Assembly (NCBI RefSeq): GCF_001418325.1
Contig: NZ_LIPN01000221.1
Span: 1-41,822, forward strand
DNA from: Streptomyces atriruber
Lineage (GTDB): Bacteria; Actinomycetota; Actinomycetes; Streptomycetales; Streptomycetaceae
Length of the DNA: 41,822 nt
Direction of reading: 5' to 3'
Both the position numbers and the translations under genes were made by a program. The notes below the pieces were generated by a model. The model did not search any database, was not told the origin of the DNA, and saw only the letters and a program-made list of their open reading frames with translations. Each line of letters opens with the position of its first letter. Position 1 is the first letter of the stretch. This document shows, piece after piece, positions 35,594-41,822 of this stretch.

Positions 35594-36499
35594 GTGAGCA
35601 CCGAACACGCCGCCGTCAACGGGCGCAAGCGAGCGCAGCGGAGCCACCGAGAGGTTGCCGACGTGCTGCGCGACCGGATCAGGACCGGGTCGCTGCGACC
35701 CGGTCAGCGCATGCCCACGCAGGCCGAGCTGGCCGATGAGTTCGGTGTGGAGCGCGGAGCCGTGCGTGAGGCGCTGCGCATCCTGCACCGTGAGCATCTG
35801 CTGTCCAATGTGTCCAAGGGGAGCCCGGCCACGGTCGCGGACGTCGCGGAGCGTGCTTCCGCCGGTTCCGGCGAGGTGCGTCCGCAGCCCACCATGGTCG
35901 GCCTGGCCCCGCGGATCGCAGCCGCGTTCGATGCGCCGCACGTCGAGATAGACGCCCTGTGTCTCACGTCCATCTCTCTCACCATGGCCATCGGCGAACC
36001 GCTGCGGCAGATCCATGCCGGACGGCGGAAACCGGCCAAGGTCGACGTCCGGGTGCTGCTGCCCAGCCGCGACATCGACCTCGCCTTCCCGGCGCCGGTC
36101 GACGGCGGGGACCACCAGGGCGACCGGGTGCACCGGCGCTGGCTGGACCAGCGCAACGCGCAGGGGCAGGTGCTGCGCCACAACCTGCTCGCGCTGCGGT
36201 CCTCGCACGGCATCGACGTATCGGTGCAGTTCCGCGCGCTGCCGTTCACGCCGCCCGTGAAGCTGTACCTGATCAACGGCTCGGAGGCGCTCTTCGCCTA
36301 CTACACGCTCACCAAGCGGGACGAGGAGATCGGCCAGGAGTCCCTGGAGATGTACGACGCGCAGGGCACGCAGTCGATGCTCTTTCCGTTCAAGGAGGGG
36401 GACGGGCTGCGGGACACGACGTTCGTGGAACAGTCCCATCTGTGGTTCAACGCCCTCTGGAACACGATCAGTCAAGACCTGGAGCTGGCGGCGGGCTGA
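35594..36499 (+). CDS. devE: GntR family developmental regulator, DevE-like
   Basis: The 301-residue regulator has an N-terminal GntR winged helix (about residues 17-76: LRPGQRMPTQAELADEFGVE, VREALRILHREHLLSNVSKG). The C-terminal effector domain (about 105-301) contains VRVLLPSRDIDLAFPAPVDG, VQFRALPFTPPVKLYLING and the final LWFNALWNTI. It is a close paralogue of the next regulator, matching the devE/devA pair of S. coelicolor that controls aerial development. The GTG at 35594 aligns with the paralogue start; an in-frame TTG at 35579 is less likely. No clear ribosome site precedes it. Confidence 0.82.
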   Translation: MSTEHAAVNGRKRAQRSHREVADVLRDRIRTGSLRPGQRMPTQAELADEFGVERGAVREALRILHREHLLSNVSKGSPATVADVAERASAGSGEVRPQPTMVGLAPRIAAAFDAPHVEIDALCLTSISLTMAIGEPLRQIHAGRRKPAKVDVRVLLPSRDIDLAFPAPVDGGDHQGDRVHRRWLDQRNAQGQVLRHNLLALRSSHGIDVSVQFRALPFTPPVKLYLINGSEALFAYYTLTKRDEEIGQESLEMYDAQGTQSMLFPFKEGDGLRDTTFVEQSHLWFNALWNTISQDLELAAG

Positions 36500-36501
36500 G
36501 C

Positions 36502-36526
36502 GCCCCGGGAGTTCCCCGCCCGGGGC
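36502..36526. terminator. Terminator after devE
   Basis: GCCCCGGG and CCCGGGGC pair around a 9-nt loop, 2 nt after the devE stop. It lies before the oppositely transcribed small membrane gene and could serve both. Confidence 0.7.
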
Positions 36527-36550
36527 CGGCCGGCCGCCGGTTCTGTCGGA

Positions 36551-36739
36551 TCAGCCGGCCGGACCCGTCACCATCAGGGCGAGGACGACGGCTCCGATGG
36601 AACTGCACGTGGGATTCTTCGCCTTGACGCCCACGGTGAGCAGAAGGAGGCCGACGATGCCCATCGGGCCGTACTTCCACTGCACGAGCTGTTCCAGGGC
36701 TACAGCGACCACGGCTGCGAGGAGGGCTATGGCGGGCAT
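36551..36739 (-). CDS. 62-aa two-helix membrane protein divergent from devA
   Basis: Paralogue of the protein at 35173, with the same layout: MPAIALLAAVVAVALEQL, VQWKYGP, MGIVGLLLLTVGVKAKN and a third hydrophobic stretch (IGAVVLALMVTG). A single Cys (PTCSS) is new. The ATG at 36739 has GGAGGA upstream and lies only 29 nt from the palindrome at 36769, so that palindrome probably overlaps its promoter. Function unknown. Confidence 0.8.
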   Translation of the reverse strand: MPAIALLAAVVAVALEQLVQWKYGPMGIVGLLLLTVGVKAKNPTCSSIGAVVLALMVTGPAG

Positions 36740-36768
36740 GGTGGTTCCTCCTTCTGCCATCTTGAGCC

Positions 36769-36783
36769 AGTTGGCAACCAACT
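36769..36783. promoter_or_regulatory. Palindromic operator of the devA module
   Basis: AGTTGG-CAA-CCAACT, a perfect 6-bp-arm repeat, matches the core of the devE palindrome. It lies 87 bp before the devA GTG (86 bp in devE). CAACTCCCC, AGATGGCG and AGTTGTA also fall at identical distances (31, 21 and 11 nt, from their last base) before both GTG codons, so the whole promoter is a duplicated unit. Confidence 0.72.
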
Positions 36784-36870
36784 CTGCTTGAGTTGTCCCC
36801 ACTTGGTGACAGTCCATAAACAACTTGCCCTCAACTCCCCAGAGATGGCGGTCAGTTGTATCGTCTGGTC

Positions 36871-37770
36871 GTGACCCAGGAGAACGTGGCAGTGAACGGC
36901 AGCAGAAGACTCACCCCCCAGGACATCGCCGACACCCTCCGCGAGCGCATCCGCGTGGGCGAACTCAGAGCGGGAGAACGCCTGCCGACCCAGGCGGAAC
37001 TGGCCGAGGAGTTCGGCGTCGAACGCGGCGCGGTGCGCCAGGCCATGAAGAAGCTGCAGGCCGAGGGCCTGCTGTCCAACGTGAGCAAGGGGAGCCCGCC
37101 GCGCGTGGCGCAGTCCCCCAAGCTCCCCGTGGGCAAGGACCCCCAGCCGTCCATGGCCGCGCTGGCCCCACGCCTCGCGGAGGCGTTCGCCGCGCCCGAC
37201 GTCCGGATCGACGCGGTCTCGTACACCGCCGAAACGCTGATGGTCGCGCTGGGCGAGCCGGTCCGGCTCATCCACGAGGGCAGTCTGCGCCCCAACTCGA
37301 TCAAGGTACGGATCCTGCTGCCGAGCAGCGACATCGAGCTGGCCTTCCCCGTGCCCGTGGAGGGCGGCGAGCAGGGCCGGGAGCGGCTCCACCGGCGCTG
37401 GCTCGCCCAGCGCAACGCGCAGGGCCAGGTGCTGCGGCACAACCTGCGCGCGCTGCGCGCCTCCCACGGAATCGACGTCCAGGTCACGTTCCGCGCCCTG
37501 CCGTTCACCACGCCCGTCAAGCTCTACCTGCTCAACGGACGCGAGGCGCTCCTCGCCTTCTACACGCTGGCGCCGACGTCCGTGGAGCTGGACGTGCGCG
37601 GCGGGGCGACCGAGACGATGGACATCTGGGACGCCGGGGGCATCAAGGCGCCGGTCTTCTCCTTCGAGAAGACCGGCGAAGCCTCCCGCGACACCGTATT
37701 CGTCGACGAGTCGCAGAACTGGTTCGACGCCCTCTGGGAAACCATCACCACTGACCTGACACTCTCTTAA
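36871..37770 (+). CDS. devA: GntR family developmental regulator DevA
   Basis: The 299-residue protein has a GntR winged helix (LRAGERLPTQAELAEEFGVE, VRQAMKKLQAEGLLSNVSKG) and the same effector domain as DevE (VRILLPSSDIELAFPVPVEG, VTFRALPFTTPVKLYLLNG, NWFDALWETI). S. coelicolor DevA is needed for aerial hyphae and regulates itself. The GTG at 36871 aligns with devE; another GTG at 36892 has AGGAG 9 nt upstream and is a real alternative. TAA directly abuts the devB ATG, so the two are co-translated. Confidence 0.88.
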   Translation: MTQENVAVNGSRRLTPQDIADTLRERIRVGELRAGERLPTQAELAEEFGVERGAVRQAMKKLQAEGLLSNVSKGSPPRVAQSPKLPVGKDPQPSMAALAPRLAEAFAAPDVRIDAVSYTAETLMVALGEPVRLIHEGSLRPNSIKVRILLPSSDIELAFPVPVEGGEQGRERLHRRWLAQRNAQGQVLRHNLRALRASHGIDVQVTFRALPFTTPVKLYLLNGREALLAFYTLAPTSVELDVRGGATETMDIWDAGGIKAPVFSFEKTGEASRDTVFVDESQNWFDALWETITTDLTLS

Positions 37771-38568
37771 ATGACACCTGATTCGACGCAATCCGAAGCG
37801 ACGCAGCCCGACGGGCCGCAGGCCGAAGCGACGCAGGCCGAAGCGGCGGCGGACGCGGCCGCCCTGCTGCGGAAGGTGGTCACGCCCGTCCGATTCGTGC
37901 TCTTCGACTTCGACGGGCCCATCTGCCGCCTCTTCGCCGGGCGGCCGGCGTCCACGGTGGCGCAGGACCTGGTCCAGTGGCTGAAGGAGCGTGGGCTGCG
38001 CGGACTGCTCACCGCCGACGAGAAGAAGCTGCCCGATCCCTACGTCGTGCTGCGTGCCGTCGACCGCCGCCATCCCCGCAGCGACCTGGTCGCCGAGCTG
38101 GAGCAGTGGCTCACCCGGCAGGAGCTGGCGGCCGTGACGACGGCCATGCCGACCGCGTACGTCGATCCGCTGATCCGCACCTGGGCGGCGGTCGGCGTCC
38201 GGCTCGCGGTGACGACCAACAACGCGCCGTGCGCGGTGGGCAGATATCTGGAGATGCGCGGCCTCCTGGAGTGCTTCTCCCCCCACATATACGGCCGCAC
38301 CCAGGACCTCAGTCTCCTCAAGCCCGATCCGTACTGCGTCGAGCGTGCGCTGCACGCGATGGGGGCGGAGCGGGGAGCCGCCCTGATGATCGGTGACGCG
38401 CCGTCCGACTACGTGGCGGCGGAGCGGGCGGGCGTGCGCTTCCTCGGCTACGCGCGTAACGAGCGCAAGGCGGAGCTGCTGCGCTTGGCCGGTGCGGAAC
38501 ACCTGGTCGACTCTCTCGAACAACTCTCCAGGGTTGTATACGCCATCGGGCGCACGAAGGCGCCCTAA
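37771..38568 (+). CDS. devB: HAD-superfamily phosphatase DevB
   Basis: The 265-residue hydrolase has all HAD motifs: I, DFDGP with Asp46 nucleophile and Asp48 acid; II, Thr in AVTTNNAP; III, Lys in LLKPDPYC; IV, IGDAPSDYVAA. A helical cap lies between I and II. It probably dephosphorylates a small molecule. The N-terminal 35 residues form an EATQ-repeat-like, Ala/Gln-rich tail of unknown use. It follows devA with no gap, as devB does in S. coelicolor. Its substrate is unknown. Confidence 0.9.
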   Translation: MTPDSTQSEATQPDGPQAEATQAEAAADAAALLRKVVTPVRFVLFDFDGPICRLFAGRPASTVAQDLVQWLKERGLRGLLTADEKKLPDPYVVLRAVDRRHPRSDLVAELEQWLTRQELAAVTTAMPTAYVDPLIRTWAAVGVRLAVTTNNAPCAVGRYLEMRGLLECFSPHIYGRTQDLSLLKPDPYCVERALHAMGAERGAALMIGDAPSDYVAAERAGVRFLGYARNERKAELLRLAGAEHLVDSLEQLSRVVYAIGRTKAP

Positions 38569-38660
38569 AGGAGCAGGCGAGAGCATGCAAGCGCCACGCC
38601 GGCGTCCACTATGTGGCATGTGGCAGGAACGGTTCCGTGCAGCGGATACCCTCTGCGCTC

Positions 38661-39791
38661 ATGCCGTCACCTCCGCCTCGCGCCCCCCACGAGGCGCCGA
38701 AGACCGGGCGTCGCGAGGCGTGGATCCGACGCCTCGCGGATCTGCACCGGGACCGCCCGGACCGCCAGGTCGTGGCCGGTCACCACAACATCAACTACGT
38801 CGTGCCGCTCGGCTGGTCCCTCGCCCTGCTGCTGCGCACGATGCCCTTCAGGGCCCGGGTCAAGTGCCGGATGCCGCGTGAGGCGGTCGAGGTGGCGCCC
38901 CGCATCTGGCCGAGCGAGCCCGAGCTGCTCAGGGTGGTCAGCCGGTATCTGAAGGAAGTGCCGCGCTGCTACCGGGACTTCGGCGACTGGTCGCTGCACT
39001 CCTACCGGGCCGGGCGCGCCCTCTCCGAGGTGCAGCCCCAAGGGCCCGTCGGGGAGGCGCTGCTGCGCTCCTTCGCCGAGTTCTTCGCGCGGGCCGCCGC
39101 GGTGCCCGAGGGGGAGCTGCCGCCCCGGCCCGCCGACTGGCCGGAGTCCGGGCAGAGCGAGGCGTTCCTCCGGTGGCTCGTCGACTTCACCGAGAAGCGG
39201 GTGCACGAGCCCAACAGGTGGCGATTCGACGCACTCTTCTCCGCGGTCGGGGTGCGCCGCGACGCCATGACCGCCTTCCTCGACGACCCCGGCCGCCCGC
39301 GGCTGACGCCGAGGCCCTTCTGCCTGCTGCACACCGATGTGCACCGTGCGAACGTCGTCGTCGACCGCAGGCAATTGGCCGTCATCGACTGGGAGTTGGC
39401 CATGTACGGCGACCCCCTGCACGACCTCGCGACCCACGTCGTCCGCATGGACTACGAGAAGGACGAGCAGACCCGGGTCAAGGAGCTGTGGGCCGACGGC
39501 ATGGAGCGGGCGGGCCACGCCGCCATGACGGAGGGCATGGCGACGGACCTGCCCGTCTACCTGGACTTCGAGTACGCCCAGTCCGTCTTCCCCGACATCA
39601 TGCGGGCCGCACTCGACCTGATCGCCCTGCCGGACGAGCCGGACGCCGCCGACTTCGCGGGCGCGGCGGCGCGGGTGTGCCGTGCGGTACGGAGGGCGGC
39701 GGAGCCGCTGAAGCTGGACTCGGTGCCGGACGAGGGGGTCGCCGAGAGCGCTCTTCGGGAGTGGTGCGCGGGGCCGTTCGGCCGTCCCTGA
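38661..39791 (+). CDS. APH-fold phosphotransferase
   Basis: The 376-residue protein has the aminoglycoside/choline-kinase-like fold. The catalytic loop is LLHTDVHRANVVVD (HxDxxxxN), followed by the metal-binding Asp in AVIDWELAMYGDPLHDLA. An N-terminal lobe with VVAGHHNINYVVPL precedes. It probably phosphorylates a small hydroxylated compound; nothing shows that this is an antibiotic. It lies 92 nt after devB. The start is uncertain: ATG 38661 (TACCCT 8 nt upstream, leaderless) or in-frame GTG 38637 or 38613. Confidence 0.85.
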   Translation: MPSPPPRAPHEAPKTGRREAWIRRLADLHRDRPDRQVVAGHHNINYVVPLGWSLALLLRTMPFRARVKCRMPREAVEVAPRIWPSEPELLRVVSRYLKEVPRCYRDFGDWSLHSYRAGRALSEVQPQGPVGEALLRSFAEFFARAAAVPEGELPPRPADWPESGQSEAFLRWLVDFTEKRVHEPNRWRFDALFSAVGVRRDAMTAFLDDPGRPRLTPRPFCLLHTDVHRANVVVDRRQLAVIDWELAMYGDPLHDLATHVVRMDYEKDEQTRVKELWADGMERAGHAAMTEGMATDLPVYLDFEYAQSVFPDIMRAALDLIALPDEPDAADFAGAAARVCRAVRRAAEPLKLDSVPDEGVAESALREWCAGPFGRP

Positions 39792-39929
39792 GCGGTGTGG
39801 CGGGATCCGTCGGCGGCTCCCGGGCCGTCGGCCGGTGGACGGGGACGGGCTCTTCCTGACGGCCCGGGGCGCGGGCACCATGGCTGCACTGTTGAGCACT
39901 CCGCTCAATACCGTGAGGCAGGGGGCCCG

Positions 39930-40802
39930 GTGACTGTGAGAGGTCGTCGTGCGGGACGTGCGGGACGGGAACGCTGGGCGAGGGCGGAGAGCGTGGCGAC
40001 CAAGGCGCTGCTGCTCGGTGTGTTCCTCCTGGGCATGGTCGCCCAGTTCGTGCAGCCGGTGGGGGGCGCGCTGGAGGGCAAGGTCTATGCGGGCGGTGCG
40101 ATCCTCAGCCTGGTGGGTTACGTGCTCTACGACGTGGTGTCCGAACTGAACGACCGGACGCCGCCCGAGTCCGGTTCCGAGATACGCACGGCTGAACTGA
40201 ACGAGCACATCGAGCGGGTGCTGGGAAACCGAAGGACCAGGCGGATCCGCATCGACGCCATCGGCTACACGGGAGAGACCGTCCAGGCGCCGATCAGCCG
40301 GAGCCTGGAAGCCCTGCGAGAGGACGCGCGACGGAACGTGCGGGTTCGTATCCTCGTGCCGGACTTCACCGCGCCGATGGCGATACCGGGGACGCTGGAC
40401 GCGGACGGCAGAGCGGTGGACGATCCCGCGTACCGCGCGTACCAACTGGACCGGGTGCGGTGGAACGTCCGCGAGTTCGGGGAAGCGGCCCGGAGCCTCA
40501 GAGGCTCCCGCCGGGCCGAGATGGACGTGCAGTTCCGCATGCTGCGCATCACGCCCCTGCTGAAGTTCTGCCTGATCAACGGCGAGGAGCTGTTCGACGG
40601 CATCTACGACAAGGTGGTGCAGGAGTCGGCCCCGGTGCCGCCGGAGCGGCAGATCCTCGACCTCAAGGGTTATCAGGCGGTCCTGACCCACTGGCGCTCC
40701 GAGTCGGGGGCCGCGGGGCGCGAGAAGGTCGCTCAGCGGCAGGATCTCTTCGACACGCTGTGGCGGCTCTCCTCGCCGTTGCCCGAGGTGTGGGCTTCCT
40801 GA
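39930..40802 (+). CDS. Membrane-anchored paralogue of the DevA/DevE effector domain
   Basis: The 290-residue protein has no DNA-binding domain. A basic N-terminus leads into two membrane helices (about residues 26-45 and 55-75: ALLLGVFLLGMVAQFV, AILSLVGYVLYDVV). After that comes a domain matching the DevA/DevE C-terminus in order: RIRIDAIGYTGE, VRVRILVPD, MDVQFRMLRITPLLKFCLING and LFDTLWRLSS. The GTG at 39930 overlaps the TGA of a 17-codon ATG frame at 39880-39933, possibly a coupling ORF. No catalytic motif was recognised. It may share the ligand of DevA/DevE at the membrane. Confidence 0.8.
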   Translation: MTVRGRRAGRAGRERWARAESVATKALLLGVFLLGMVAQFVQPVGGALEGKVYAGGAILSLVGYVLYDVVSELNDRTPPESGSEIRTAELNEHIERVLGNRRTRRIRIDAIGYTGETVQAPISRSLEALREDARRNVRVRILVPDFTAPMAIPGTLDADGRAVDDPAYRAYQLDRVRWNVREFGEAARSLRGSRRAEMDVQFRMLRITPLLKFCLINGEELFDGIYDKVVQESAPVPPERQILDLKGYQAVLTHWRSESGAAGREKVAQRQDLFDTLWRLSSPLPEVWAS

Positions 40803-40829
40803 GGGGCCGCCTGTCGGCCACCGCGTGGG

Positions 40830-41501
40830 TCACGCGTAGCGCGCGAGGCCCGTGCGCAGTTGGTCGAACGCGCTGTTCGCCGCCGTCACCGCCGTCGGGG
40901 CGACCTCGGCCACGGGCTCGCCCGCCGCGATGCGGTGCCAGTTCTCCTCCGCCAGGACGCGGTGGACGGCCACGATCTGGGCCGCGGCCAGGCGGGCCTC
41001 CAGGGGGTTGCCGCCGTGGGCGGCCAGCAGGGCGGTGGCCAGGGCCTGTTCGGAGCGGTCCTGGTAGCCGTAGAGGCGGGCGACCAGGGAGGGGGTTCCG
41101 TAGAGGAGGCGGTGGAAGGCCATGACGCCCTCGGCGTCGTTGAGGCCCGTCACCGGGTCGTGGCGCTCCAGGCCGTCCAGGAAGTGGTGGTGGAGGGCGT
41201 CGAGCGCGGTGAGTCCCGTGGGGCGGGCGGCCACCGTGCGGGCCGCCTCGTCCTCGTGGTCGGCGAAGCGGTGGAGGACCAGGTCCTCCTTGGACGCGAA
41301 GTAGCGGAACAGGGTCGGCTTGGAGATCTCGGCCGCCGCCGCCACCTCCGCCACGGACACCTTCTCGAAGCCCTTCTCCAGGAACAGGGCGATCGCCGTC
41401 TCGGAGATCGCCTCGTACCTGCGCTGCTTCTTGCGGGCGCGCAGCCCCGTCGGGCCGGTGGCGGCGCTCTCGCTCGCGGTGGTCTCGTCGGCAGAGGTCA
41501 T
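40830..41501 (-). CDS. TetR family transcriptional regulator
   Basis: The 223-residue regulator has a TetR helix-turn-helix (IALFLEKGFEKVSVAEVAAA, ISKPTLFRYFASKEDLVL) and a helical ligand domain with Trp/His-rich positions (AEENWHRIAAG). TACACT ends 7 nt before the ATG, a leaderless start. It is divergent from a HelD/HelR-like gene, and the intergenic direct repeats are its probable operator. It converges with the Dev paralogue, 27 nt apart. Confidence 0.93.
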   Translation of the reverse strand: MTSADETTASESAATGPTGLRARKKQRRYEAISETAIALFLEKGFEKVSVAEVAAAAEISKPTLFRYFASKEDLVLHRFADHEDEAARTVAARPTGLTALDALHHHFLDGLERHDPVTGLNDAEGVMAFHRLLYGTPSLVARLYGYQDRSEQALATALLAAHGGNPLEARLAAAQIVAVHRVLAEENWHRIAAGEPVAEVAPTAVTAANSAFDQLRTGLARYA

Positions 41502-41526
41502 GGGGGGGAGTGTAGCCGGGCGCCGG

Positions 41527-41555
41527 AACTCGGTTACAAATTTAACTCGGTTACA
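41527..41555. promoter_or_regulatory. Tandem operator between tetR and the HelR-like gene
   Basis: AACTCGGTTACA occurs twice, at 41527 and 41544, 17 bp apart. Each copy contains TCGGTTA, and the overlap creates inverted TAAC-TCG-GTTA and GTTA-N6-TAAC pairs. The region is AT-rich for this genome and lies over the likely promoters of both divergent genes. Confidence 0.65.
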
Positions 41556-41569
41556 TTATTCTGGGGCGC

Positions 41570-41822
41570 ATGACGACGACACCCGACGCCCTCGCCCAGG
41601 AACGCAGCTACCACGACGCCTGCCGCGCCGCCCTGGCCCGCATGGTCGAGGGGGCCGAGGAGCGGGTGGTCGGCGGGGCGGACGTATCCGCGTCCGGTGC
41701 CGACGCCGAGGTGCTCGGGTACCAGTTCCGGAGCCACGCCAAGGCCATGCGCGAACTGCCGGAGGCGCCGTTGTTCTTCGGGCGGCTGGACTTCGAAGGA
41801 GGGGAGGGGGACGAAGGAGGGG
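41570..41822 (+). CDS. HelD/HelR-like RNA polymerase-recycling ATPase (3' cut by window)
   Basis: Only the first 84 codons are present. They encode a helical N-terminus ending APLFFGRLDFEGG. The PLFFGRLDF block with a preceding long antiparallel helical arm is characteristic of actinobacterial HelD/HelR proteins. These UvrD-like ATPases pull stalled RNA polymerase off DNA and can displace rifamycins. The ATPase motifs lie beyond the window, so the call rests on the N-terminus. A GGGG run 5' of the ATG is a weak ribosome site. Confidence 0.7.
   Translation, partial: MTTTPDALAQERSYHDACRAALARMVEGAEERVVGGADVSASGADAEVLGYQFRSHAKAMRELPEAPLFFGRLDFEGGEGDEGG

Noticed and set aside
36727..38619. 630-codon minus-strand frame across devA and devB
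   Set aside because: Antisense shadow; devA and devB have intact domains and correct codon bias on the plus strand.
38661..39791. Aminoglycoside resistance gene
   Set aside because: The APH fold is shared by many small-molecule kinases; nothing specific to aminoglycosides is visible and the setting is developmental.
1..41822. Mobile element or island boundary
   Set aside because: No integrase, transposase, tRNA or attachment-site repeats were seen, and base composition and codon use look uniform across the window.

Overview
The window is a contiguous stretch of high-GC actinobacterial chromosome that I read as Streptomyces core genome. The evidence is third-position GC bias throughout, GTG starts, ATGA/GTGA gene overlaps, mycothiol synthase, the anti-sigma factor RsiG, the nickel regulator Nur, GlnR and a devE/devA/devB locus. 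As I recall it, the gene order follows the S. coelicolor region from csoR and pst to devA; this was not checked against a database. I found no tRNA, rRNA, insertion sequence, prophage or CRISPR array.

Layout. (a) 1-6.9 kb: a cut-off small gene, the copper repressor csoR under a perfect palindrome, a DUF47/Pit low-affinity phosphate transporter pair, and the convergent high-affinity pstSCAB operon with a four-unit PHO box upstream of pstS. (b) 6.9-11 kb: a 38-aa membrane peptide and an overlapping polyphosphate cluster (ppk, CHAD protein, Nudix hydrolase). (c) 11-14 kb: a YtrA-type GntR/ABC exporter operon behind a 48-bp palindrome, then a small Cys-containing membrane protein. (d) 14-19 kb: mshD, a 0.5-kb tandem repeat array, a secreted 5'-nucleotidase and a DUF2993 protein. 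(e) 19-24.5 kb: a four-gene operon (trypsin-like protease, 59-aa protein, response regulator, histidine kinase) with 11-bp direct repeats upstream, then lacI-type and glnR regulators. (f) 24.7-31 kb: hydrolase, MoaD-like protein, repeat-rich multispan membrane protein, a second DUF2993 protein, a sulfurtransferase operon behind a cysteine-containing leader peptide, and small conserved proteins. (g) 31-35 kb: nur, ygfZ, dtd, rsiG and an Eis-like acetyltransferase. (h) 35-41 kb: the dev locus. (i) 40.8 kb to the end: a TetR regulator divergent from a HelD/HelR-like RNA polymerase-recycling ATPase cut by the window edge.

Functional themes. Phosphate is gathered by Pit and Pst, scavenged by the 5'-nucleotidase and stored as polyphosphate by Ppk with CHAD and Nudix partners, consistent with one PhoP-linked neighbourhood. 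GlnR adds nitrogen control, CsoR and Nur add metal control, and RsiG and DevA/DevE add developmental control.

The most interesting part is the dev locus. A module made of a GntR regulator, a divergent ~61-aa membrane protein and an AGTTGG-N3-CCAACT palindrome occurs twice in tandem, with promoter landmarks at identical distances from the start codon. A third copy of the regulator's C-terminal domain lies 2.2 kb downstream, where the DNA-binding domain is replaced by two membrane helices. An HAD phosphatase and an APH-fold kinase lie between them. devA, devB and devE are known genes; the small membrane proteins, the shared palindrome and the membrane-anchored paralogue are what I would follow up.
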